A stretch of DNA of 64,000 bases. Source: Diadophis punctatus similis. Taxonomy: Eukaryota; Chordata; Lepidosauria; Squamata; Dipsadidae. Within the stretch, counting starts at the first letter, position 1; each line of letters opens with the position of its first letter. Both the position numbers and the translations under genes were made by a program. Below the pieces are notes generated by a model, which was not told the DNA's origin, searched no databases, and saw only the letters and a list, made by a program, of their open reading frames with translations. Location of the stretch: positions 146,124,665-146,188,664 of the forward strand of contig JALIGW010000003.1 in assembly GCA_023053685.1 (NCBI GenBank), written 5' to 3'. Positions 1 to 12,114 of this stretch are shown piece after piece.

Positions 1-2814
1 TCTCTCACCGTCTTAATTTATGAAAGGTGGAACACTTAGCACTCCCTCTTATAAGAACACAAAGAATATGTAGGAGATGACCAGGCTGATCCCGACAGAG
101 GGTTCAGAAGCCTCATAGGTCATGAGTCCCTACGCACCCACAAGAGATCTAAGTGTCAGTTCCTGCATACCAGCCATCTGGGAGCTGCCATTCGGTGGGG
201 AGAGGCTGCACTGGTCTTTGAGCAGCTTGGACACTAATGCAAGAAGTGATTCTCCTTTAAGAACTGCAAGGAAACTGAAGACGGATACTGGCTTATGGAG
301 TAGGACGGCTCATTTCCGGACCACGGAGGAGGTTGGGTAGTGATTAATGAATATAAGGTGATGGGGAGCACTGGTGAGCAGCCCTAACAAGGGTTTCTCT
401 TTGAGATTGTCAGTGAGCACCAGGAAAGAAGTAAAGCAGACATTAGTAAACCAGGTTTGTGTTTGTTTGTTTGTTTGTGTTTTTTTCTTTTTCTTTCCGT
501 TTTGGAACCTGACACTAAGTCCAGCCCACCTTGAATGCCTTTCTTATCTCCTGCTCATTTCCCTTGACAGTTGGTCAGAATTTTGTAGAGAGCTTAAGCT
601 TCAAATAAATCTTTATACTCATTTGAACAGCCTGAATATCCTGATTTCCATGGTGCTTGACAAGATAGCCTTCCATATCTGAATGGAAGAGATGGTTCTG
701 AATTTACAAAGTGTGCAAGGCATATGGCAGGCAAGCCAAATACTTCACACAAGGTGATCTTTATCATGGCCAGCAATTAAGTGCATCTTTTGTGAAAGAA
801 AGTACTTGGGGTGATTCAGAAGTTTTTATCTTGTTCATAGGAAACAACAAACTCTCAAACCTTCCTTGCTATAAATAGGAAAGGAGACACTGGAACACAT
901 CTAGAAAAAAATCTGTTTTTATGTTTGGCACTATCTATAATGCTACTGAAGATGACAGTGTTAGATCCTAATATTTTGTGCTAGGACCAATTCAGTTTTA
1001 CTGTTGCCACATATCTGGGTATGCAAGGCCATGGAATCATATTTTAAACCACTTTTCCAGATTTTAATCTATAAGGAAATTGGATTTCTAGTGGGTTATA
1101 CAATTATTTTGTTACAAAAGATTGTCTTTTCCTTTCACAAATTAAACCCTTATTCATTTGCTATGGTGATAATTCTATTCTGCTGTACTGCAATTTCTTG
1201 CCCATAATAAAATTTGTTCAGTCTCTCTATCATTATCTCACATGCACAGGTACATGTCCTAACTTAGCTGTACACTCATCAGCCTTCTTGTTTTTGATGC
1301 TGCAACACTGCAGTTTTAGGAACCATAAACATAATTAATAAAATGCTAATGCGATTTTAGTGAGCATTTTAAAAAAAATATGAACATACAGTGAAAACTC
1401 TGTGATAAGGAACACATTCATCTTAAAATCATACTTAAAAAAGAATTGGCATTTGCTCAAATGTTGACAATTGCCTCATATATTGCTTAGTTTGTGTTGG
1501 AATGAGATAGGCAGACCATTTTAAAATGAAATGAAAAAAAAAAGATTTTAAAAATAGAATCTTCTCAAAGATCCAGTTATTTAAATCATGAATCCTAACC
1601 AGTTGAATAAGCAACCCATGTCCTTGAATGCCATGTTTACATTTCTAATTATTCTTAAAGTCCTAAATATGATTCCAAGAATGGTATTTAGGCAACCACT
1701 GAAATTTTGGGGAAGGAATTTGAGGGAATTGTTGGGAGGGAAATACCTATTTTTAAGTTTACAGTACAGTTCTCATCTATTTACTATATTAAAATGGCAG
1801 AGACGTGTTGTCCCTTTTCAGCAATAAAGATTATAAACAACTCCAAGGATCATAAGGAGACATAAAGACTGCCTGCTGTCTTGGGCATCTGGTTACCCAC
1901 CAGTTTCATGTATGAAGCAATATATCATCTATACTACTGATAAATGTGTAAGCTTACAATGTTGAGCCTGAAAGTTAGACTTGGCCAGCTAAGTTACAGA
2001 ATTTAAACTGTAGTCCATGTATTTGTACCTAGTCATTTGTTTCCATTGGGTGATCATCATTTGCTGAGAGTTGGTTGCCATAAGCAAGGGTCATTGCCTG
2101 CAATTTTGCATGAGAAGTTAAGCATGCCAGAACAGCGGATGAATTATGTGGATTAAGGGACTTTAAAATAATCATAATAATAATAATTTAAAAAACACAT
2201 CCATTCAAAAGAACTGCTATTGCAGGTCTGAAAGTTGCAACCACCCATCTCACAAAAAGCTAAACTGGTGAGGCAAAAATAGAAGTCATTTGCAAATGTC
2301 AGGTCTGGTTGCCAAGTGTAAGTCCACAGCTCTGAACCCACAGATTTCTACTTCAGTTGAAAATCAGGGTTTGAGGGTAAGATAAGTAATTTGCCAATTA
2401 AATCCTGAATATATATGTCTTCCTTTGACTTGGCATTCAGTGACCCATCTGACTTTCCATTGGGAATCGATGTTAAAGTTGTTGGGCAATAGTGGAGAAA
2501 ATATGCAGCTCAATTGTTGAATTGTTAAATTCTTGGTGCCCTTAGGTCATCAGCACTAAGCTTGGTTACTCCGCAGCAGAATCCTGTGCCTCTGTAGGGC
2601 TTAACAGCTGCCATACTAGTAAGTTAGACACCAGGCTCAACAACACCATAAGGATTATAAGAGGATGTATTAGAATCACTCCAACTTGCTGGCTTCTGGT
2701 TCTGAGCCATGTTGCATTGCCAGGTTTACGAAGGCAAGATGCACTAGTGAGAGAATACATAAAAATTATGAACAACTCACTCCTACCAGTGCATGCCATC
2801 AGTGATAGGTTCTA
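1..2814. other. Unassigned AT-rich intergenic or intronic DNA
   Basis: No gene or recognisable transposon is visible. The short open frames lack motifs, codon structure or splice context. There is a short GTTT run at about 458-480 and an ATA-rich run near 2170-2190. I cannot tell intergenic from intronic sequence. Confidence 0.6.
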
Positions 2815-2926
2815 AATCCCATTGCTACCGGTTTGTGCACGTGCGCTCGCGTGCAGGCGACACTTCTTCACATGGGTGGGTGGGTGGTTCGTAGAACCGT
2901 ACTGTACTGGTAGCAACCCACCGCTG
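2815..2926. mobile_element. Probable hAT-like MITE remnant
   Basis: The right end reads GGTAGCAACCCACCGCTG, and the left end has the matching inverted but decayed GCTACCGGTTT. This is the terminal style of the hAT MITEs found elsewhere in the window. The interior is CpG- and GTG-rich, unlike the AT-rich flanks. I could not find a clean 8-bp target duplication, so the borders are approximate. Confidence 0.35.
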
Positions 2927-3522
2927 TATGCCATCCTTTCTCATTGAAACTCGAATCCAGAAAACCCCCACTTGCACAACATCTGCCCAACAACTTTAAC
3001 ATTGATTCCCAACACAAAGTCAAATGGGTTGCTGAATGCCCAGTCATAGGAAGATACTGTATATAAATGATACCACAAAATAGGTCATTGGACAATCCTA
3101 AATAGGATTTGCGCCTCACACGGCATTGGCCAGGACACTCTGCATAAATGGGATAAGTATCCTCCCCTCAGTGTGATTGTAGGGTCCCACATCAAAGTGT
3201 AGATAACATTGTGACCGGCTGTAAGCTGAGGGCGTATAGCAGTCCAGTATCTGATTTTTTTTAATATAAACAATGCTGTGCTTCAATGGTTAGATGACCT
3301 GTTAGATGACCTGTTATATTTGAACATAGATATTTTTAACATTTGTATTTTATTATGTTCCACTAATCTAGATGAAATGTTAATATATATTGCTAGTCCA
3401 TGTATGATATGCCATATGCTAAATAATAACTTGGTGCTCTCTGATGTTAGCTAGCTTGGTTGTGAACCTTCTGCAAGATAAAAATGAAGCAGCAAGAACC
3501 CAACAATAGATTTTTTTAAAGA

Positions 3523-3985
3523 TTTATTCTTAGAGTTGGAAGGGACCTTGTAGGTCATCTAGTCCAACCCCCTGCTCAAGCAGGCGTTCCTACACTATTT
3601 GAGACAGATGGCAGTCCAGTCTCTCCTTGAAGGTCGCAAGTGTTAGGGCTCTCATGACCTCTGCTGGCAAGCTGTTCCACTGGTTGATCGCTCTCACTGT
3701 CAGAAAGTTTCTCCTCACTTCCAGGTTGAATCTCTCCTTGGTCAGATTCCATCCGTTATTCCTTGTTTGGCTTTCTGGTGCCATAGAGAACAGCCTGACC
3801 CCCTCCTCTCTGTGGCATCCCCTCAAGTATTGGAACACTACTATCATGTCACCCCTGGTCCTTCTCTTCGCCAGACTGGCCAAGCTCAGTTCCTGCAACC
3901 ACTCTTTGTATGTTTTATTTTCCAGACCCTTTATCATCCTGGTTGCTCTCCTCTGCACTTTCTCTAGAGTATATATTCTCAATAT
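3523..3985 (-). mobile_element. CR1 LINE, 3' terminal fragment
   Basis: The minus strand encodes about 130 residues of the CR1 reverse-transcriptase C-terminus (3982-3590), with the family landmarks LEKVQRRATRMIKGLE, KRRTRGDMIVVFQYLRG, RRNFLTVRAINQWNSLP and a terminal HLSQIV before the stop. The 3' untranslated end follows at 3589-3523, with the typical stretch that reads on the plus strand as AGAGTTGGAAGGGACCTTGT. Only the last part of the ORF remains, which fits the usual 5' truncation of CR1. The frame is still open, and the copy closely resembles the one at 59.2 kb. It is a dead fragment. Confidence 0.92.
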
Positions 3986-5724
3986 ACATCATTGCTGGAA
4001 TTTAGCCACAACAGAGAAGTAATTTCTCTCATGCCATTGTTTTTTTTGTCTCAGTCAGGGTCAATTGTTTCCATTCATCCCAGAACCTTCTCCTCCCCCC
4101 ACCTCCAACAATGCACATCCCTTACTTAAAATAAGGAGATTTGGGTCCAGGTTTTCCATTATTTCTATCCTTACTAACCATAGCACAGGCTTCTCTATTC
4201 TTCCATTTGCTCCCCAACCTCCGTAGTTTTTGCTGTCTCCTGGGATTATTTACCCAATTACATATTATACAAAAAGAATAACAGCACTCAACCTCCATGG
4301 GCCAAACAGGACTTAAGCACGCATAAATTTGCATGCGCTAATGCATTTCCACAGACAAAATGTAGACACGATATAAGTAGAAATAATATGACTAGATAAT
4401 TTATGTGCTTGCCTGACTTGCTGGAATGGAAATTTCAAGGTATCTGGTCTTCTTATCACTGTTCTATCACTTTAAGCCACATGCGGACAGGATAACCTTT
4501 CAAATGCAGGATGCAGTCAGTGGAATTACCCTCTATAAAATACAACATAAGCCTTTAGTAAGATTATTGCAATATTCCTAGCTATTTTCTGAAAATTCAT
4601 ATTGGAAGGGAGAGATCTGGCTTTTTATTTGGAAATGTTAAGTATTTGGAGATGGGGGTGACTTCAAAAAAGAGAGTAAAGGGGAGAGGGAAAGCTATCC
4701 TAAAATGAGCCCTGGACAGATTTTTTTTATTGAGAAATAATCCTTCTGTTTATTCCTATATATATATCAGAGCTTACTTCTAATCTTGGAACTCAAAGCC
4801 TTTAAAATTACTTTAGATTTTTTTTAATTTTCTTTTGCAAATCACTGTGGCTTTTCAATATCCAACCCAACATACTTGAATAGTAATTTTAATTCTAACA
4901 TCTGAGAATAGATTATGCAAGCCCTTTTTATCTAAAAGAATAGAACAACAGCATTTCTCAGTTTTGCATATGAGTTTCTTTGCCATAACATGAAGAGTTA
5001 ATGTATAGTCATTGTGGACCTAGTCCCTGAGATAAACATATATTTACATAAGATTGGTGTGTATGTGTGTGCATATATCTCAATATACCTTTATGTGTAT
5101 GAGTAACTTTTCTCCAGAAAATTCTACTAAACTAGTTTCATATATTATTTCTATGCATGCATATAAACTGGGGCTAGCATGCACAAGGACACATACTGTA
5201 TGCAACTGCCCACACAAGCAAGTCTACATATCAGTGTGCATGCACCCACATCAATTGGCACTGAAGCCTCCTCCCACACATCTTCCAACATGTTTCTCTT
5301 CCACTGTCAGACCTCTGCAGCTGCTCATACTACTGCTTTCTTCAAAGACCCAATTCAGACAACACTCAATGACTACAGAAAGCTCTTACAACAAAAGCTG
5401 ATAGATTTGACACTGAATTTTTCACAAAGAGGTTCTTTGGGTCCAAGGTGGGATTTGCTGGACGATGGTGGCAAAATCAGTAGATATGAAAGCAGAGAGG
5501 GCCAGCTAGTGAGAAGAGGGCAGAAGGACAGAAAGTTAACCAGAGGTGGAAGATGATATGCTAGCTGCCATGGCTGTGAGTTTCCTATCTGACAAATGTG
5601 TCATAAGGCTTTTTAACTGGTGACATCAGTCAAAGGAAAATTTACTATGTGTAAAATTCTGGAATAAGTCAACTTATGTTCACTCTCTATTTGCATAATG
5701 TAGTGTGTAAAAATAGAACTTAAC
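3986..5724. other. Unassigned AT-rich DNA
   Basis: No gene or repeat family is recognised. A 125-aa open frame at 5179-5556 has no motif, and its first part is CA/TG-rich. The stretch holds short homopolymers and a weak TG/CA-rich patch near 5055-5280. Confidence 0.5.
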
Positions 5725-6235
5725 AAATGACAGAGTTGGAAGGAGATCTTCTAGTTCAACCTTTTACTCAAGCAGGAGACCCTATACCCGTGATGGTGAA
5801 TCTATGGCATGTGAGCCACAGATGGCACGCAAAGCCGTCTCTGCAGGCACATGAACCATCGCCCCAGCTCAGCTCCACCACTGGCCAGCTGGTTTTCGGA
5901 TCTCTGCTGTGCATGTGTGGGGGGTAGGGTGCATGTGGGAGATGCACATGCATGCTCAGGGGGTGGGGCGCACACGGGGGCATGCACACATGCATGGTGG
6001 TGGGGTGCATGTGGGGGTCACCCCCGCATGCATGGGGGTCACATGTGCATGCATGGGGGGCGTGCAGGGGGGGGTTGCACATGCATTGCATTATGGGTGC
6101 GCGTGCGTGTGTCCGGCACTCAGTGCCAAAAAGGTTAGCCATCACTGCTCTATACCATTTCAGACAAAGGGTTGTCCAATCTCTTCTTAAAAACCTGCAG
6201 TGATGGAGCACCTTCTGGAGGCAACTCATGATTAA
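5725..6235 (-). mobile_element. CR1 LINE 3' end, split by a hAT element
   Basis: The 3' end of a CR1 copy (plus-strand GAGTTGGAAGGAGATCTTCT onward, then CTCAAGCAGGAG) runs to 5787. It resumes at about 6148 with the expected continuation, ATTTCAGACAAAGGGTTGTC and then ATCTCTTCTTAAAAACCTGC. The intervening 360 bp are the hAT element at 5788-6147. Homology fades at about 6235. Only untranslated and extreme C-terminal sequence remains. Confidence 0.82.
5788..6147. mobile_element. hAT-type MITE, family C (CAGTGATGGCGAACC ends), inside CR1
   Basis: The ends are CCGTGATGGTGAATC and, inverted, GGTTAGCCATCACTG, matching the copy at 46.4 kb. Flanking octamers are CCCTATAC (5780-5787) and CTCTATAC (6148-6155), a one-mismatch 8-bp TSD as expected for hAT transposition. 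Removing the element rejoins a CR1 3' end. The interior is a GTG/CATG-rich, partly repetitive block of alternating purine and pyrimidine. No transposase is encoded, so it is non-autonomous. Open frames inside it are low-complexity artefacts. Confidence 0.9.
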
Positions 6236-7246
6236 CAGAAGACTTGGCAGAAAATTGTGGAAATTGTAGATATAGGGACAACTTGGTCTCTCTCTGCAAA
6301 TATGCCCCAAAGTTCTTATTAGTATATCACAGCTTACAATGAGAAGTATGAGCTTCTTGTGCTCTTTTAACTGACAAAGTGCCACGGACATCATGAAGCA
6401 ATTCTGGAACAAAGTGTAGATGCAAAAATAGACTTGACCAAAGGATTTAAAGGGTTTTTATTTTTATGATGCTCAACAGTTTTGCATTTTGATTCTCTAG
6501 AGACACTGTTGGGTATTGTGTATGCATTTGCAGAAATTCACTCAGAGAATTTCAGTGGAGAAACAAGAAGATTTATATTCCTTCACCAGCAATCACTATT
6601 TCCAGCAAAGAAACAGCAGCAAAGAAATGCCACCATTGATGCTATTAAAAACGTAATTCCTCACAGAGTTGTCCAGACCTCAAAATACTTACATGGACTT
6701 TAACATGAAGCATCAGCTAACACTAGCAGGGATACAGTGCATTTTATGATTAGAAGCTCTTCAAAGAAACTGCCAGAAAAGCAACTCATTTTGTAGCTCT
6801 GATAGTATGGTTTTAATAATGGTGGAAGAACATACAGGGTGGGCTACAATGAATCTTTTCCTTCCGGCTGACTGGATTGTTAGCTGAATTTGACTTCAAT
6901 TGCTGGCCCTCTAATGATGACCCCAAAGCCAAGGGCAGCAATGCTATTCTATAATTAAGACAAATGGAGGTAAGAGGTGGATCTAAAAAGGAATGAGCTA
7001 GGAATAACTGCTGCTCTCCTCCCATTCCCTCAGCATCTACTCACTCTGCCTAATGGCAACTTAGCTGGTACATGAAAAAAAACACCCCTATATCACTTAT
7101 AGAGGTAGCCAGATATTTTCCTCCATCTACTTAGAACACTACCATGTTAAAGATGAACATTTGAACAATAAGTAAAAATGCGAAATATCTTCTGAAAATT
7201 TTTCCCTCAGAATAGTATTTTGTATATGAAGCACATAATTGTCGTT

Positions 7247-7304
<58 letters not shown>

Positions 7305-8840
7305 CCATCATCATGCATGAGCTATTTATTCCTATGATTCATGCACAACTTGCTAAATGATGGGGCATGAAGAGGTTCAGTGGTTCCTGAAGAGAAAAAG
7401 GGAATGTTTATGTTGCCCAGAGCACCTTAAATAAATTAGATTGCAGTATTAGTGCAAACACAATATTCTTTAATTTCTTCTCCAGGCTTACTCTATTCCT
7501 AATAATGTGTGGAAAAGCTAAAATAGAAGTATATAATTGAAATGTACTCACAATTACCTAAAAAGTACTGACGTTGGCGCATTTCTCAAGATATAGGCAA
7601 AGCATTTAAGCATGTAGTGAAACAGTGATAAACCAAAATAATTTATCCGGGAAAAGAAGATAGAAACAGAGTAGGATATTTCAATGGAGTAAACTTTTCT
7701 CCATTCTAACAAAAAGTTAGAAGATGTAGCTACTACTAAGTTGTGGACAGTATTAGGAGCTGGTGCCACACATACACATTAACTTACAAACACCATTTGC
7801 ACAATTTGTTCACACACAATACACACATAGTTGGGGGACAGGCGAAGAAAGGTAAACCTTCTTTTATTAAAATATATCAACAAGAAATATCTTTAATAGT
7901 TTGAACTTTATGAGGTACTATAAAGTTACTATCAAATAAAGTTTCTATTCTATGATCACATTTCAGAATTACTGATCCCCATCATATTACATAAAACAGA
8001 TCAATACACATTCGAATTTTGCTATGAAAATAGCTAACAGTTCCTTTATTCAGTTCTGAAAATTGCATCAGAGTCCTTGGAGTAAAATATAGGAGCTTTG
8101 AAGAGAGCTAAACAACATGAGCTTGATACTGAAAATTATTTCACTATAGTTTTTTTTAAATAGTTAAGTTAGATCAATGGAAGCTAATCTTCTTGAAATG
8201 AGTGACACTTTTTTTGGCCTTGACAATAATCCCCACTCACATATCTAGGAAATAAAATCAATCTCACAGGGCTGTCATTCAAATCCTGCCTGGATCCGCA
8301 TAAAGGCTTATATAGCTTTTAAATTAGATACTGAATACTCAGTTCCCTATACATTTTAATATATAATGCACATATTCACTTTGTCATTGGATTCTAACCT
8401 AGTAACTAACCACTCTAGAGTCATAATTTGTAGATGATATAAACATTGTTGGCATTGGTTGCACATGCAAAATTGTAGTCCATGAGAGTGATTTCCAAAG
8501 TGGCCATTTGAAGAACTTTTCTCTGGACCTAGTCCTTGAAATTTTAGATTCAAAGTCCTTATTTCAATGATACTGGAATATCTATGATTGCAGTTATAGT
8601 ATATTTTGAGGATATGAATAATCCTTAAAATTACTATGAATTACGATTACAAAATCCCACCAAAATCAGTTCTGAGAATTAAAGTTGTATCCTATATACA
8701 GTTATTTATTTTTAAAATGTGACAAAAAGTCATGGTATTTTTACTGATGTACTGTGCTTCTTTAATCACAATAAAACAACTTCCATGTATTTTGATTAAT
8801 GCTACTGTATTTAGTCCTGAAACAAGTAATTAATTTTACA
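6236..8840. other. Unassigned AT-rich DNA
   Basis: Apart from the CAT array, no gene or identifiable mobile element is seen. Frames are short and without motifs. Confidence 0.5.
7247..7314. repeat. (CAT/ATC)n microsatellite
   Basis: About 22 tandem trinucleotide units, with one CAC interruption near the 3' side. No gene context. Confidence 0.97.
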
Positions 8841-9292
8841 TTTTATTTTATTTTATTTTATTTTATTTTATTTTATTTTATTTTATTTTATTTTATTTTA
8901 TTATTTTATTATTTTATTTTATTTTATTTTATTTTATTTTATTTTATTTTATTTTATTTTATTATTTTATTTTATTTTATTTTATTTTATTTTATTTTAT
9001 TTTATTTTATTATTTTATTTTATTTTATTTTATTTTATTTTATTTTATTTTAATATTTTATTTTATTTTATTTTATTTTATTTTATTTTATTTTATTTTA
9101 TTTTATTTTATTATTTTATTTTATTTTATTTTATTTTATTTTATTTTATTTTATTTTATTTTATTTTATTTTATTTTATTTTATTTTATTTTATTTTATT
9201 TTATTTTATTTTATTTTATTTTAATTTAATTTATTTTAATTTATTTTAATTTTATTATTTTATTTTATTTTATTTTAATTTTATTTTATTAT
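8841..9292. repeat. (TTTTA)n pentanucleotide array, about 450 bp
   Basis: About 90 units of TTTTA, with scattered 3-base slips (TTATTTTATTATTTTA) and a few TTTAA variants toward the right end. The open frame across it (FYFIL repeats) is an artefact. AAAATA-type tails occur on L2-like LINEs in this window, so seeding by a LINE tail is possible, but no LINE body adjoins it. Confidence 0.98.
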
Positions 9293-9904
9293 TCATTACA
9301 CACAATAAAGATTTTTCAGCTGAACTAGATATATGACTTACTCTTTCCTATATTTCCAAACAAGATAAATAAATAATTATTTACTGTTCCTCAATGTTAC
9401 ATAATCATGATCATCATCTTTCATTGGCATTTCTAGTGGCTTGAAAGCATAGTCTAATCTAATAAAGAATCCAAGACAGTGTCTCTAATTTTAAGCTTTC
9501 CATTTTAAGTAAAATAAATTGTTCTCAAATTGACCATCAGAGCATTATAATGACTTTGCATTTTAATTATTTACCCCTTGAAAGAAGGATCTGCAGTTGA
9601 AAGTCTGAGAGAATAACAAGGGATAAAATCAATAATCTATTTGTGAGAATTCTTGTATGGGAAAAAAGGATTCAACAGTCTTCATTTACTGAAATGCAGA
9701 ACAAGCAAAACATGTAATCATAAATATGGAATCAAGGTTTCAGATGTGCTAATTAATTGATCATTAGTTAATTGGATTGATTTGATGGAGCTTGGAATCT
9801 TTGTGGATCAGGAACTAGACTAGAAAGACTTACTGGTTCTGCTTGTCTTATTATTGGTAGCTGTTGGGTAAATTCTATTATCAGGTTTTAAAGAGTCAGA
9901 AGCT

Positions 9905-12114
9905 TCTTTAGGTAACTCTGTGAGGGTTGCAAATAATAGTCAAACTAGAGTCTTAGAATTTAAGAGGGCTAATTTCAATAAACTCAGAGAGAACTTGGGA
10001 AAGATTCCATGGATGAGAATCCTCAAGGGGAAAACAACTCAAGAAGCTTGGGAAATTTTGAAAAGTGAGATTATAAAAGCCCAGACTAGCACAATACCAA
10101 TGAAGAAGAAAAATAATAGGTCTCAAAAGAAACCAGGATGGCTGCATAAAGAACTCTCTGACAAATTGAAAGACAAAAAGGACAAGTATAAAAAGTGGAA
10201 AGAAGGGGAAATAACTAAGGCAGAATATCAGCAAATAGCTGGAGCCTGTAAAGATGAAGTGAGGAAAGCTAAGGCTCACAATGAACAAAGGCTTGCGACA
10301 AAAGTACAAAGTAACAAAAAAAGCTTCTTCCAACATATTAAAAACAAGAAAAAAGTCAAGGAAACAATTGGTCCATTACAGGGAGAAAGTGGCAAGAAGG
10401 TGACAAGCAACAGGGAGAAAGCAGAGCTACTTAACACGTTTTTTGCATCTGTCTTTACACAAAGGGAGAAAACAGTCCAACCTATCAAAAACAGCATCAC
10501 AAAAAACATATTAGGAACACAAGTTAAAATAGGGAAGAAAATGGTAAGTGAACACCTGTCTACCCTAGACGAATTCAAATCACCAGGACCAGATGGATTA
10601 TACCCCAAGGTTCTGAAGGAACTGGCAGACGAGATCTCAGAACCACTGAACTATATCTTTCAAAGATCCTGGAGCACCGGGGAACTGCCAGAGGACTGGA
10701 AAAGAGCTGATGTAGTTCCCATCTTCAAAAAAGGAAAAAAAAACAGATCCAGGAAACTACAGACCCATCAGCCTGACCTCAATACCAGGGAAGATTTTGG
10801 AAAAGATAATCAAGCAATGAATCAATGAACACCTAGAAGCAAACAAAGTAATAACCAAAAGCCAACATGGGTTTGTCAAAAACAGATCATGCCAGACTAA
10901 TCTTATTGCATTCTTTGATAAAGTGACAAAATTAGTGGACCAGAGGAATGCTGTCGATGTGGTTTACTTGGACTTCAGTAAGGCATTTGACAAAGTAGAT
11001 CATAACCTACTACTAGATAAAGTAGAAAAATGTGGGTTAGACAGCATCACCACCAGATGGATTCGAAACTGGCTAACCAACCGCACTCAACGTGTAGTGC
11101 TCAATGGAACTGCATCTACATGGAGGGAAGTATGCAGTGGAGTACCCCAAGGCTCTGTTTTAGGCCCAGTACTCTTCAACATCTTCATCAATGACTTGGA
11201 CGAGGGGATAGACGGGGAATTTGCAGATGACACCAAACTGGCAGGAATAGCCAACTCTCCAGAAGATAGGCTCAAGATACAGAAGGATCTTGACAGACTT
11301 GAACATTGGGCGCTATCAAACAAAATGAAATTCAATGGTGATAAAAGTAAGGTTCTACATTTAGGCAAGAAAAACAAAATGCACAGGTACAGTATATGTG
11401 GTACCTTGCTCAACAGTAGTAACTGTGAGAAGGATCTTGGAGTCCTAGTGGACAACCATTTAAATATGAGCCAGCAGTGTGCAGCAGCTGCCAAAAAAGC
11501 CAACACAGTTCTAGGCTGCATTAACAGAGGGATAGAATCAAGATCACGCGAAGTGTTAATACCACTTTATTATGCCTTGGTAAGGCCACACTTGGAATAC
11601 TGCATACAGTTTTGGTCACCACGATGTAAAAAGGATGTTGAGACTCTAGAAAGAGTGCAGAGAAGAGCAACAAAAATGATTAGGGGACTGGAGGCTAAAA
11701 CATATGAAGAACGGTTGCAGGAACTGGGTATGTCTAGTTTAATGAAAAGAAGGACCAGGGGTGACATGATAGCAGTCTTCCAATATCTCAGGGGTCGCCA
11801 CAAAGAAGAGGGAGTCAAACTTTTCTCCAAGGCATCTGGGACAAGAACAAGAAGCAATGGGTGGAAACTAATCAAAGAGAGAAGCAACTTAGAACTAAGG
11901 AGAAATTTCCTGACAGTTAGAACAATTAATCAGTGGAACAGCTTACCTCCAGAAGTTGTGAATGCTCCAACACTAGACATTTTTAAGAAGATGTTGGATA
12001 ACCATCTGTCTGAAGTAGTGTAGGGTTTCCTGCGTAAGCAGGGGGTTGGACTAGAAGACCTCCAAGGTCCCTTCCAACTCTGTTGTTGTTGTTGTTATTA
12101 TTATTATTATTATA
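9905..12114 (+). mobile_element. CR1 LINE, 5'-truncated, about 2.2 kb, largest element here
   Basis: The element spans the linker after the endonuclease domain, the whole reverse-transcriptase region and the 3' end. The 3' untranslated region carries GTAAGCAGGGGGTTGGACTA and AAGGTCCCTTCCAACTCTG, then a (TTG)n(TTA)n tail ending about 12114. The endonuclease domain and 5' part are missing, the usual result of incomplete reverse transcription. It is in sense orientation relative to the window and has no recognisable host gene beside it. The 5' border is approximate, because I could not identify a duplication. Confidence 0.95.
9920..12023 (+). pseudogene. CR1 ORF2 reverse transcriptase, broken by one frameshift and one stop
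   Basis: Part one (9920-10745) holds the basic linker (KKPGWLHKELSDKLKDKKDKY), then the start of the polymerase with SPGPDGLYPKVLKELADEI and WKRADVVPIFKKGKK. The frame is lost in the A-run at about 10733-10743. In the new frame the expected GNYRPISLTS segment follows, with a TGA at 10818-10820 (possibly a decayed CGA). Part two is open from 10821 to 12023: VVYLDFSKAFDKVDH, SGVPQGSVLGPVLFNIFIND, the catalytic FADDTKLAG motif, then LVRPHLEYCIQFWSPR and the C-terminal HLSEVV. The catalytic aspartates are intact, but the stretch just before FADD looks a few residues short (DEGIDGEFADD versus DKRIDRELIKFAED in the 53-kb copy). It is not functional as read. Confidence 0.93.

Noticed and set aside
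5768..6412. 214-aa minus-strand frame rich in His, Cys and Pro
   Set aside because: It covers a hAT MITE inserted in a CR1 end; the His/Cys pattern comes from CATGCA-type repeats, not from zinc fingers.
7247..7314. CRISPR-like or other spaced repeat arrays
   Set aside because: All tandem arrays here are simple microsatellites without unique spacers, in a vertebrate nuclear context.
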